A stretch of 64,000 nucleotides of DNA from a bacterium (GTDB taxonomy: Bacteria; Verrucomicrobiota; Verrucomicrobiia; Limisphaerales; RI-55), in assembly GCA_016124235.1 (NCBI GenBank), contig WGOC01000005.1, forward strand, positions 18,714 through 82,713. Reading direction: 5' to 3'. The number at the start of each line of letters is the position of its first letter. The first letter of the stretch is position 1. The notes under the pieces are model-generated. The model did not search any database. It saw nothing but the letters and a program-made list of their open reading frames with translations, and had not been told where the DNA came from. This document shows, piece after piece, positions 8,794-17,382 of this stretch. Both the position numbers and the translations under genes were made by a program.

Positions 8794-9474
8794 TCAGGTC
8801 AACGATGCCGCGCCAACGGGGGTTCGTTGCGAGGAATACCCTTTCAACACCGCTATACTGCTAAGAGCCAGTCCTGCCAGTGCCAGCGTCGATCCACCAT
8901 CGGGAATGCCTTTCGAATGGGTATCACCACCGGGCAATCGGAATTGAAAATTGGGTCCGATATAAGCGTCGTACGCCTGGTTGGCCTGATCCGGAAACTG
9001 AAGCCCCAAGCCAGAATATGTGTAGCGGCCTCGATTCAACTGCGTAATCTGAGCCGCTGTAGTTGTGCCGCTATTCGAGACCATCCACGGATCGGAAGCG
9101 GACGGAGCCAAGCTCAGCCAGTAATCTTTCCCGGCGACCAGCGTGAATTCTGATACCGATGCGTAACGATAGCGGTCGGAATCCAGCGCAGCACTTGTTC
9201 CCATCGGAATTGTTACCGAACCAAGAAGAGTTTGCGACGCGTCAAAAATGCCGACCACAGGTGTTCCGACAAAACCGTCGGCACCCCAATCGTAGGCACC
9301 CAGCGCGGTCACAACAATGTCGTCGTTGACCGTGAATGCCATACCGACGTTTGCCGTGGCGTCATATACTGGTCCACCCGTTGTTCCCGGAGTAAAGGCG
9401 GTGATGGCGCTCGACGCCTGAGTTGATGCTACGATCAGCGCACACGCAGCCAGAGTATTTGCGATTCGTTTCAT
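8794..9474 (-). CDS. Secreted protein with PDGG-type (VPDSG-CTERM-like) C-terminal sorting signal
   Basis: The product is 226 aa with a signal peptide (KRIANTLAACALIVASTQASSA). The middle resembles the DUF4082-like beta-sandwich: NVGMAFTVNDDIVVTALG, GIFDASQTLLGSVTIP, LVAGKDYWLSLAP. The C-terminus has IPDGGSTLALAGLALSSIAVL followed by KGYSSQR, a variant of the VPDSG-CTERM signal handled by exosortase-type systems. An unusual nine-residue tail follows the last Arg. AAAGGA five to six bases upstream of ATG 9474 is a good ribosome-binding site. It is probably surface-displayed or extracellular matrix material. No exosortase gene is in the window. Confidence 0.75.
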   Translation of the reverse strand: MKRIANTLAACALIVASTQASSAITAFTPGTTGGPVYDATANVGMAFTVNDDIVVTALGAYDWGADGFVGTPVVGIFDASQTLLGSVTIPMGTSAALDSDRYRYASVSEFTLVAGKDYWLSLAPSASDPWMVSNSGTTTAAQITQLNRGRYTYSGLGLQFPDQANQAYDAYIGPNFQFRLPGGDTHSKGIPDGGSTLALAGLALSSIAVLKGYSSQRTPVGAASLT

Positions 9475-9571
9475 GTTGTTCCTTTGATTAAACTCTGAAC
9501 TCGAGTGGACAAAAAAAGTCGGCTCGATCCCATCGCATCTTTGGGTGAGACACGGGGCAAGAACGTGCGAA

Positions 9572-10201
9572 TCAGGATTGCCCCAGATACTTCAACAATG
9601 CCTCGGCCCGGGTGTGGACCTGAAGCTTCTGATAAATGCTCCGGATGTGTGTGCGCACGGTGTCCAGCGTGATGCCGTTGTTCGCGGCGATCTCCTTGTA
9701 CATGTAACCTTGGGCCAGCTGATCCAATACCCGCGCCTCCGCGGGCGTCAGGTCTTCGGGCGAATTGCCGGCCAGCCGCGGCTTTTGAAAATGTTCCACC
9801 ACTTTCCGCGCGATGTGGCCGGACATCGGCGACTGGCCCTGCATCACCTGCCGCACCGCTTCGAGCAATTCGGGTCCAACTTCCCGCTTCACCAGGTATC
9901 CTGTCGCGCCGGCAGAGAGCGCCTTGAAAATGCGTTCCGTGTCCTCGTAGACCGTCACCATGATCACCTGCACCTGCGGCACGACCGCCTTCAAACGCGC
10001 GACGCAATCGATGCCGCTGTGCCGACCCAGGTTGATATCCATCAACACCACATCCGGCGGATCGCGCAACAGGACCTTGCACGCCGAATCCGAATCCGGA
10101 TAAGTGCCGACGCACACCTGGTCGCCGGCGCCATCGATCAACGATCTGAGATTTGCGCCCAGTTCGGCGTCGTCATCCACAATGGCCACTCGAATTCGCA
10201 T
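9572..10201 (-). CDS. NarL/FixJ-family response regulator
   Basis: An N-terminal receiver domain has the acidic pocket (IVDDD), the phosphorylatable Asp (VLMDINL) and the conserved Lys (YLVKRE). A C-terminal LuxR-type helix-turn-helix has LTPAEARVLDQLAQGYMYKEIA followed by TVRTHIRSIYQKL. I place the start at ATG 10201 (MRIRVAIVDDD) rather than the upstream TTG at 10219. It lies about 100 bp downstream of the propeller histidine kinase on the same strand and is almost certainly its partner. Target genes cannot be read from the sequence. The neighbouring PDGG-CTERM gene and the pectin cluster are candidates. Confidence 0.93.
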   Translation of the reverse strand: MRIRVAIVDDDAELGANLRSLIDGAGDQVCVGTYPDSDSACKVLLRDPPDVVLMDINLGRHSGIDCVARLKAVVPQVQVIMVTVYEDTERIFKALSAGATGYLVKREVGPELLEAVRQVMQGQSPMSGHIARKVVEHFQKPRLAGNSPEDLTPAEARVLDQLAQGYMYKEIAANNGITLDTVRTHIRSIYQKLQVHTRAEALLKYLGQS

Positions 10202-10302
10202 CGGCTGATTACCCGCCAACGTGGCACGGAACGCACTTCCGTAAATCGCATGTAGATGCGAGTTGGATCCGTTGCCTCACCATCATTTTCCCCATCCGTA
10301 TT

Positions 10303-13300
10303 TCAAAGCTCCACGGTCAACACGATGGTTGTCCCCTTGCCCGGTTCGCTGTTGATGGACAAGCCACCACCAAGTCGTTCCATTCGCGTGCGCATGTTGC
10401 CGAGTCCATTGCCGCCGCCGGCTCGGGATCGACCGTTGCCTGCGGAATCGAATCCGCGGCCATTGTCGCGCACGATGATCGTAAACCGATTTTCCTCCAG
10501 TTTCACTTCCAGATGCACTTCGGATGCGCCGGAGTGATTGACGATGTTGTTCAGCGCTTCCTTGAATACCAGCAGCAGTTCGTGGCGAACCTGCGGTTCC
10601 ACCGGCAGTTCCGGCAAGCCCACCGGACATTTTACCCGCACGGCGATACCGGCCACCTGCAGAACTTCTTCGCCCACCTGACACAGAAACTCCGCCAGCC
10701 CACGCAACGTGTCGTTCTTGGGATTCGTCGTCCAAACGATTTCCCCCAACGTCTGCAATGCTGCCCGCGCGACGTTGGCCATTTTCTCCAAGAGCGGAAT
10801 CATGGGTGCGCCTGGTTCTGCTTTTTCGCGCGACATTTCTGTGAGCAGTTTGATCTGGGTAATCAGGTTTCCGATCTCGTCGTGAATATCCCGTGCGATG
10901 CGTTCGCGTTCACGGGTCAATGTCTCAAGTTTATCAAGGCGCTGAAATCGGCCAACGATCGAAAGCCGCCAGCGATGCGCCGAATATCCCAAGCCAAGGA
11001 TCACCACCGCAAACGCACACCAAAACCAAAGCGTTTCGTAGTAACGCGGTAACACGACAAATGAAAAGCCAGCGATCGTTGGACTGACTTTGCCATGATG
11101 ATCTGCCGCCTTGACTTCAAAATGATATTCACCGGGTCGAAGATTTGTGTACGTGCAAGTTCGTCGATTGCCCTTGTCCTGCCAGTGACCGTCCATTCCC
11201 GACATGCGCACCCAAAAATGCACCTTGCGTGGGGCGTTGAAATTATTCGCAGTATAACGAATTTCGACGGATCGGGCGCGGCCGGGCGCGAGCACAAAGT
11301 TCTTGTCCAGCTCGCCGAGTGCAGCTCGCCGCTGATCGATGCCGTTGTCGAACTCCATTTGGTTATCAATTAACACGGTTTCAATCACGGGCGGCGCCGA
11401 ATTGCTGGCGATCGAATCACGAAATCGGGCCGGATCGATTGCCACGACGCCGTTGATCGTGGGAAACCAGAGACGGCCATCGGAAGTTTTGCAACCAGCC
11501 GGCTGCCGCTCACCGTTCGTTTCGGAACTGAGCATACCATCCGCTTCACCAAGAGCGAAGACGCTGAACGAACTCGCCTTACCGTCGGCTACAGCGTTGA
11601 GTTCACGGGGATCAATTCGATAAATTCCCTTGAGACCGCTGAACCAAAGCATGCCATCATCATCTTCCAGGATCATGTTGATCGTTGGCTCCGGATAACC
11701 ATTGGCAGTTGTGAAATTGAAGAACTTTCCGTCTTTGTATCGACTTAATCCATTGGCGGTGCCAATCCAAAATGTACCAGGCGGGCTCTCGAGAATGGTC
11801 CAGGCGTTCTCGTCGATAAACCCCGTTCGGGAAGTAAATGTCTCCCAGTTGGTGCTGCTCAGCCGAACGAGTCCAGTTCCTGCAGTTCCTAACCAAATTC
11901 CACCCGTGGAATCTTCGAAACAACAACGAACATCAACTGCCCTGTGAAAATGATTTGACGTGACGTTTTCAAAACGAGTGGTTGCCAAATCGTAGAGCCA
12001 CGCACCTGTTTTTGTGCCGATCCATAGACGCCTTTGATGGTCCATCGAAAGGCAAGAGGTGGTAACGTCCATAGACCCGGGAATATTGGGTAGGCCGGCC
12101 GGCCCATCATGGAGGTTCCTCAATACCTTGGGTCCCAGTCCGCCGAGATTCAGAAATATTTCTTTCGTGGTCTTTGCCGAGATCCCTGTCACCGAGTAGC
12201 GTGCGTTGTCGGCAAAGGGGAAGGTACTCGTGACATTATTTGAGATGATCATCAGATGTGCTCCCAAGCCCGCCAGCACGACGTCATTTGTAGTGCTGGT
12301 GATTGTAAAGACGAACCGTCCCGGAAATTGCGAACTACTGCTTTGATAACTCCGAACCGGACGCTCAACCAATTGGAACAAGCCTTCTTCAGCTCCAACC
12401 CAAAATGTGCCGTCCCGACTCTGGAACATACAGACTACCCCGGTAACAGCGTGAAGATGATTTAATCGAATCTCTGCGACCTTATTGGTCTCCCAACAGC
12501 CGATCGCCCCTAACTCGGTTGTAAACCATACTCGATCATTGTGATCCTTGAAGATGGGCGTCCAAAGGGTGAATCCGTCATTGTCACCTTCTTCTCCCAG
12601 CGTTTTTGCAATGCTCCATGTTCCACCTCGATTGCGCCCGGATCTGGTCTGAAAGCACTCAACCTCGCGCAGAAATCTCGCCCACACTCGGCCGGCAAAA
12701 TCGCGAGTTGGAAGCACCTTGGCTCCCGCTACCGGCCAAGGAGATAATCCTGGAGGATCGACAACGAAGGACTCAAATTGGCCGTTGGTTGAATTGAATC
12801 GCCAGGTTGATCGATCCGCCAGTTGTAGCGTGACCTCACCGTAATCGGAACAGAGCTGAGAAACCTGCAATGGGCCTTTCCAATCCTCTTGATGAAAGCA
12901 CTCAAATTGATGGTTCCTGTAACGTGCTACGCCGCATTCTGTGGAAACCCAGAGAGTCCCATTTGCAAGGACTATCAGTTTCCAAATGCGATCATCAGGT
13001 AGTCCCTCGTTCTTTGTGAACCGCGAAAATTGACCATTCGAATAACGCAGAAGGCCCAATTTTGTGCCGATCCACAAATTGCCCTCAAGATCAGTTTCCA
13101 AGGCTCTAATATCGACGTCGCCAGTCCCGAGCTCCGGAGTGTTTGACTGGTTGAACACCTCAAATCGATTTCCATCAAACCTGACCAATCCGAAGTACGT
13201 TCCCAACCAAAGATAACCATCCGGTGTCTGCGCGATGCTTTGCACGCGGTTGGCGGGCAGGCCGTTCTCTGCATTCCAAAATCGAATGCGATATTGCGAA

Positions 13301-13461
13301 GTGACATCACGAACCTTGAAATCCTTTTCGCTTTCCGCAGCACGACCACATAGGGCTCCGCTTAAAAGCAACACAAAAATGACCACGAGGTGCCAGACAT
13401 TCGATCCGCCAGCGCGCTTGGGGCGAAACGAAACTTCGTTGACCAATCCCTTCCAGATCAT
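10303..13461 (-). CDS. Two-component propeller sensor histidine kinase (Reg_prop / Y_Y_Y / HisKA_3 / HATPase)
   Basis: The product is 1,052 aa from ATG 13461; the track start at 13548 adds 29 residues. A signal peptide (WHLVVIFVLLLSGALCGRA) is followed by many Reg_prop blades (GYLWLGTYFGLVRFDG, GNLWIGTKLGLLRY, GGIWLGTAGTGLVRL), then a Y_Y_Y domain (YTNLRPGEYHFEVKAAD), one membrane helix (FWCAFAVVILGLGYSA), the HisKA_3 phospho-acceptor (ARDIHDEIGNLITQ) and a HATPase domain (NNIVNH, DNGRGFD, GNGLGNMRTRM). This is the sensor half of the hybrid systems Bacteroidetes use for polysaccharides, here without a fused receiver or AraC domain. It would sense a periplasmic ligand, perhaps an oligosaccharide, and phosphorylate the downstream regulator. 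The gene is divergent from the XylR-like regulator. Confidence 0.93.
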   Translation of the reverse strand: MIWKGLVNEVSFRPKRAGGSNVWHLVVIFVLLLSGALCGRAAESEKDFKVRDVTSQYRIRFWNAENGLPANRVQSIAQTPDGYLWLGTYFGLVRFDGNRFEVFNQSNTPELGTGDVDIRALETDLEGNLWIGTKLGLLRYSNGQFSRFTKNEGLPDDRIWKLIVLANGTLWVSTECGVARYRNHQFECFHQEDWKGPLQVSQLCSDYGEVTLQLADRSTWRFNSTNGQFESFVVDPPGLSPWPVAGAKVLPTRDFAGRVWARFLREVECFQTRSGRNRGGTWSIAKTLGEEGDNDGFTLWTPIFKDHNDRVWFTTELGAIGCWETNKVAEIRLNHLHAVTGVVCMFQSRDGTFWVGAEEGLFQLVERPVRSYQSSSSQFPGRFVFTITSTTNDVVLAGLGAHLMIISNNVTSTFPFADNARYSVTGISAKTTKEIFLNLGGLGPKVLRNLHDGPAGLPNIPGSMDVTTSCLSMDHQRRLWIGTKTGAWLYDLATTRFENVTSNHFHRAVDVRCCFEDSTGGIWLGTAGTGLVRLSSTNWETFTSRTGFIDENAWTILESPPGTFWIGTANGLSRYKDGKFFNFTTANGYPEPTINMILEDDDGMLWFSGLKGIYRIDPRELNAVADGKASSFSVFALGEADGMLSSETNGERQPAGCKTSDGRLWFPTINGVVAIDPARFRDSIASNSAPPVIETVLIDNQMEFDNGIDQRRAALGELDKNFVLAPGRARSVEIRYTANNFNAPRKVHFWVRMSGMDGHWQDKGNRRTCTYTNLRPGEYHFEVKAADHHGKVSPTIAGFSFVVLPRYYETLWFWCAFAVVILGLGYSAHRWRLSIVGRFQRLDKLETLTRERERIARDIHDEIGNLITQIKLLTEMSREKAEPGAPMIPLLEKMANVARAALQTLGEIVWTTNPKNDTLRGLAEFLCQVGEEVLQVAGIAVRVKCPVGLPELPVEPQVRHELLLVFKEALNNIVNHSGASEVHLEVKLEENRFTIIVRDNGRGFDSAGNGRSRAGGGNGLGNMRTRMERLGGGLSINSEPGKGTTIVLTVEL

Positions 13462-13717
13462 TTTGAAATGCCAAATGAACCAGAGCCCAGGCTGGCTCGC
13501 TGGTTTCCTCGCGAATACTCCGTCTGCTACAAACTCCACGCATCGCATCTTTGTGTGATTCGGTCACCGGGAGAACAAAAATCTTCTTAGAATCTCGAAC
13601 GCAAACGCATAGGCGGCTTCAGCGGATCGAAATCCAATGCTTGCGATCCCGTGGTGTTCCATAATCAACCGCCGCGTTGTATCCGGCCGACGCGCCGATT
13701 ACTCTGGATCCCACAGC

Positions 13718-14863
13718 ATGCAGCGACGGGCAAAACGAGTTCTCCTGGCGCTCGGTTGGTATGATTACCGACTGCATCGCGGAATCGAAAAGTATGCACT
13801 GGAACATCACTGGCACCTCTTCGGAAATCTCGCCCGGGAAAAGGTCCTGCCCTGGGGCTGGGAAGGCGATGGTGTGCTCGCCTGGTTGGGCGCCGGCGAC
13901 GACATCGCGGATTTCGTCATCGGCGTTGATCGACCCACCGTGGATTTCAGCCTGCGCCGGGCGCATCTGCCCTTCGCGCGCGTGTTGGAAGATCACTCCC
14001 ACGCAGCGCAGTTGGTGGCCGAGCATTTTCTTTCGCGCGGATTCAAACACTTCGCCTTTTACAGCGACGCGGAGAATTGGTCCTACGAAGAACGTGGTCA
14101 GGCGTTCCGAAATGTACTGCGCGAAGTCGGCTACGATTGCGATTGGCTGCGTTGGCATTCGTCGCGATCTTATCGGGTGGATCGACTGCAATGGCAGCAC
14201 AAGGTCGCTTGGCTGTCCGAGCAACTCCGCCAACTTTCCCGCCCGCTGGCTATGTTCGCTGCAAATGACGAACAGGCGCTCGATGTGTTGGAGGCGGCGA
14301 ATCGTGTCGGCCTCACTGTCCCCGACGAAGTGGCGATCGTTGGAGCTGAAAATTACCTGCTCGCGCCGGAAGCGATGTCCACGCCGATTTCCAGCGTCGA
14401 TACCAATCTGGAACTGCTGGGCTATCGCGGAGCCGCGCTCCTGGACCAATTGATGAAGGGCAAACCGTTGCCCAAGCAACCATTGCGCCTACCGGCCGCG
14501 GGCGTCGTTACGCGTCAAAGCAGTGATTTGATTGCGGTGAAACATCGTGGTGTGGCGGAGGCAATGAAGTTCCTGCGCGCGCACGCCCACGAACGGATCA
14601 GCGTGGATGATCTCGCCCGCGTGGCCGCGATGTCACGTCGGGCGGTGCATCAGGCATTCGTCGATACTCTCGGCCGCACACCTGGCCAGGAACTGCGCCG
14701 GCATCGCATTGAAATCGCCAAGCGCACCCTCCGTGAATCCACCGACAAGATCGAGGAAATCGCCCGGCGTTGTGGTTTTCAAAGTGCCAACAGTTTCAAC
14801 GTGGCTTTCAAGCACGCGACATCCCTGTCACCCAAACAATTTCGTGAATCCACCCGGAACTGA
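13718..14863 (+). CDS. XylR-like AraC-family regulator with LacI-type sensor domain (pectin cluster)
   Basis: The product is 381 aa from ATG 13718 (MQRRAKRVLLALGWYDY); the track's upstream extension looks untranslated. Residues about 8-270 form a LacI/periplasmic-binding-like sensor fold (GVLAWLGAGDD, MFAANDEQALDVLEAANRVGLTVPDEVAIVG). The last 100 residues are an AraC double helix-turn-helix (ISVDDLARVAAMSRRAVHQAF, IEEIARRCGFQSANSFNVAFK). This is the E. coli XylR architecture, where a sugar bound by the N-domain activates transcription. It is immediately upstream of, and co-directional with, the GH28-CE12-TRAP-uxaC operon, so it probably responds to galacturonate or a derivative. Confidence 0.9.
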   Translation: MQRRAKRVLLALGWYDYRLHRGIEKYALEHHWHLFGNLAREKVLPWGWEGDGVLAWLGAGDDIADFVIGVDRPTVDFSLRRAHLPFARVLEDHSHAAQLVAEHFLSRGFKHFAFYSDAENWSYEERGQAFRNVLREVGYDCDWLRWHSSRSYRVDRLQWQHKVAWLSEQLRQLSRPLAMFAANDEQALDVLEAANRVGLTVPDEVAIVGAENYLLAPEAMSTPISSVDTNLELLGYRGAALLDQLMKGKPLPKQPLRLPAAGVVTRQSSDLIAVKHRGVAEAMKFLRAHAHERISVDDLARVAAMSRRAVHQAFVDTLGRTPGQELRRHRIEIAKRTLRESTDKIEEIARRCGFQSANSFNVAFKHATSLSPKQFRESTRN

Positions 14864-14923
14864 GGTCAGGAAATCACCTCGGCTCATCCGCCGATTTTTC
14901 AAACACAATTGCAGGATTTAACG

Positions 14924-14943
14924 GTTTCGCCGCAGGCCGAAAC
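14924..14943. promoter_or_regulatory. Inverted repeat upstream of the pectin operon (candidate operator)
   Basis: GTTTCG and CGAAAC form perfect 6-bp half-sites separated by 8 bp, in the 198-bp gap between the XylR-like regulator and the GH28 gene. AACGGTT/CACGGTT adds a short direct repeat overlapping it. Position fits an operator for the adjacent regulator or a LacI-type protein, but it could equally be a chance palindrome. Confidence 0.3.
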
Positions 14944-15061
14944 ACGGTTAAGCTGGACGCTCGCCCAACGCCAGAAATGAACGTGAATACTCGCCCCAAC
15001 TGCCTCCTGAACCGGAGCGCACAGGATTCCATCCGATCGCCGGCCCCATGATTGACTCGCA

Positions 15062-16615
15062 ATGAAATTGATTTCCAAACTGACTCTCGCGTTGATTTTG
15101 ATGGCCGGCAACGCACCGCGCGCCGCGGAGACGCGCAATCATTTCAACATCCTCGATTACGGCGCCGTCGCCAGTTGGGATACAAAATCCACGGACGCCA
15201 TTCGCAAAGCCATCGACGCTGCGTCGGCCGTCGGCGGCGGAACGGTGCACATTCCTGCCGGTCATTTCCTCACTGGTCCGATCCACCTGAAGAGCAACAT
15301 CACGCTGTTCCTCGAAGCCGGAGCGCATGTGAAATTCAGCACCAACTTCGACGACTACTTGCCGATGGTTCCGTCCCGTTTCGAGGGTGTCGAAGTCATG
15401 AACTTTTCACCGCTGATTTATGCGAAGGACGCGACCAACATTTCGATTCGTGGCCGCGGCACGCTCGATGGCCAGGGCCAGGCGTGGTGGGCCTATTTGG
15501 ACGAAGTGAAAAAACAAAAGAGCGACTCCGAGAAATCGCGCTGGCAACGCGAGTTTCGGAAGATGAATCCCAACACGGCAATTTCGACCACCGTGTCGGG
15601 CGGCGTGCCTCTGGACTTTTTGCGACCGCCGATGATCCAGCCCTACAACTGCACCAACCTGCTCGTTGAAGGTGTGTTCATCACGAACTCGCCCTTCTGG
15701 ACGGTCACGCCGGTTTATTGCGACAACGTGAGCATCCAGTCGGTCACCATTCGCAATGATGCACACGGTCCAAACACTGACGGCATCAATCCCGATTCGT
15801 GCCGCAACGTGCGCATCGCGAATTGCTACATCAGCGTGGGCGACGATTGCATCACCATCAAATCCGGTCGCGACGAGGATGGGCGCCGCGTCGGCCGTCC
15901 GGCGGAGAATTACACGATCATGAATTGCGTCATGGCCAACGGCCACGGCGGCGTGGTGATCGGCAGCGAGATGTCCGGCGGAGTGAAAAACATCACGATC
16001 GCGAGCTGCATCTTTGACGGGACGGATCGCGGCATCCGGTTGAAGTCGACTCGCGGTCGCGGCGGCGTGGTCGAGGACATTCGCGTGAGCAACATCGTCA
16101 TGCGCAACATTCGCGATCAGGCGATTCGGATCAACATGCGCTACACCAAAACCGAGCCCGAACCCATTTCCGAACGCACGCCGGTCTTCCGCAATATCCG
16201 CATCAACGGACTGACCGGCGACGCCAAAACCGCCGGCGAGCTGATCGGGCTCGAAGAACTTCCGCTCGAGGGCATATCGTTCACGGATGTCCGGCTCGAC
16301 ACGCAAACTGGCTTCACCATGACAAACGTGAAGGACATCACGTTCGACGGTGTCACGGTCAATACAGCCAACGGACCCGCGCTCAAAGTGAATCACGGCG
16401 AAGCGTTGGAATTAAGGGGATTCAAGACGCTGCAAGCCCACGACAAAACGCCGATCGTGGAACTGAACGATGTTAAGCGAGCCTACGTTCACGGTTGCAC
16501 GGCACCCTCTGGCGCGGACGTGTTCATTTCCGCTGACGCTTCCTCACGCAGTGAGCTCAAATTAGGAGACAACAATCTCGACCACTCCACGGTCTCCATC
16601 GTGGAAAGCAAGTAG
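15062..16615 (+). CDS. Glycoside hydrolase family 28 polygalacturonase
   Basis: The product is 517 aa with a signal peptide (KLISKLTLALILMAGNAPRAAE). It shows all four GH28 signature motifs: NTDGI (near 238-242), GDDC (near 260), GHGG (near 294) and RLK (near 326, usual RIK). The paired aspartates are the catalytic residues and the fold is a right-handed beta-helix. It hydrolyses alpha-1,4-galacturonosyl links in pectin, perhaps with exo activity or on rhamnogalacturonan; specificity cannot be told here. It is the first gene of the pectin operon, four bases before the CE12 esterase. Secretion places it in the periplasm or outside the cell, so its products feed the TRAP transporter. Confidence 0.93.
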   Translation: MKLISKLTLALILMAGNAPRAAETRNHFNILDYGAVASWDTKSTDAIRKAIDAASAVGGGTVHIPAGHFLTGPIHLKSNITLFLEAGAHVKFSTNFDDYLPMVPSRFEGVEVMNFSPLIYAKDATNISIRGRGTLDGQGQAWWAYLDEVKKQKSDSEKSRWQREFRKMNPNTAISTTVSGGVPLDFLRPPMIQPYNCTNLLVEGVFITNSPFWTVTPVYCDNVSIQSVTIRNDAHGPNTDGINPDSCRNVRIANCYISVGDDCITIKSGRDEDGRRVGRPAENYTIMNCVMANGHGGVVIGSEMSGGVKNITIASCIFDGTDRGIRLKSTRGRGGVVEDIRVSNIVMRNIRDQAIRINMRYTKTEPEPISERTPVFRNIRINGLTGDAKTAGELIGLEELPLEGISFTDVRLDTQTGFTMTNVKDITFDGVTVNTANGPALKVNHGEALELRGFKTLQAHDKTPIVELNDVKRAYVHGCTAPSGADVFISADASSRSELKLGDNNLDHSTVSIVESK

Positions 16616-16619
16616 ACTC

Positions 16620-17375
16620 ATGAACCGCACACGCTTTTGGCTCCCGTTACTTATTGCAGTTCTGATGTCCTGCGGCGCCGTCGCCGCCGAGCCGGTCACA
16701 CTCTTCATGATTGGCGATTCGACGATGGCGAACAAACCGGTCATTCCCGAAAACCCGGAGCGTGGTTGGGGCCAGCTTTTACAAATGTATTTCCAATCCG
16801 ACGTCACCGTGGAGAACCACGCGGTGAATGGGCGCAGTTCCAAAAGCTTTCGGGACGAGGGCCGCTGGCAACCGATTCTTGATCGCATGAAACCGGGCGA
16901 CTGGGTGATTATTCAATTCGGACACAACGACGAAAAGCCGGACGCGGCCCGCCACACCGATCCGTTCGGAAGTTACACCGAAAACCTCCGGCAATACGTA
17001 GCGGACACGCGCGCGCACGGCGCTCATCCGATTCTCGCGACGCCGACCGTTCGGCGGAACTTTGACAAGGATGGCGTTCTGCAACCCACTCACGGCGATT
17101 ATCCGGAGGCCGTTCGCAAACTGGCCAAGGAGTTGAACGTTCCGCTCCTGGAAATGACCGGGCGCTCACGTGAGCTGCTCGTTCGGCTCGGCAAGGAACG
17201 GTCGGAGAAACTCTTCCTCTGGGCGTCGCCCGGAGAATACGCACGCTTCCCAAAAGGCAATTCCGACAACACACACTTCAACGCATTGGGCGCCACCCGC
17301 ATGTGCGATCTCGCCGTCGCGGAGATCCAGGCCAAGATTCCGGATCTCGCCATGCACTTGAAATCACGCCATTAA
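16620..17375 (+). CDS. Rhamnogalacturonan acetylesterase, CE12-type SGNH hydrolase
   Basis: The product is 251 aa with a signal peptide (RFWLPLLIAVLMSCGAVAAE). SGNH blocks are clear: block I GDSTMAN (nucleophile Ser), block II NGRSSKSF, block III FGHND, and the final Asp-His pair in DNTHFNALG. These match the CE12 rhamnogalacturonan/pectin acetylesterases. It removes acetyl groups that block backbone hydrolysis by the GH28 encoded four bases upstream. The TRAP receptor gene begins eight bases after its stop, which supports a single transcript. Confidence 0.92.
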   Translation: MNRTRFWLPLLIAVLMSCGAVAAEPVTLFMIGDSTMANKPVIPENPERGWGQLLQMYFQSDVTVENHAVNGRSSKSFRDEGRWQPILDRMKPGDWVIIQFGHNDEKPDAARHTDPFGSYTENLRQYVADTRAHGAHPILATPTVRRNFDKDGVLQPTHGDYPEAVRKLAKELNVPLLEMTGRSRELLVRLGKERSEKLFLWASPGEYARFPKGNSDNTHFNALGATRMCDLAVAEIQAKIPDLAMHLKSRH

Positions 17376-17382
17376 TCGGAGC

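Noticed and set aside
10153-11052. 299-aa plus-strand ORF
   Set aside because: It runs antisense to the response regulator and the histidine kinase domain, which have clear motifs on the minus strand.
15407-16396. 329-aa minus-strand ORF
   Set aside because: It is the antisense shadow of the GH28 gene, which has all four family motifs on the plus strand.
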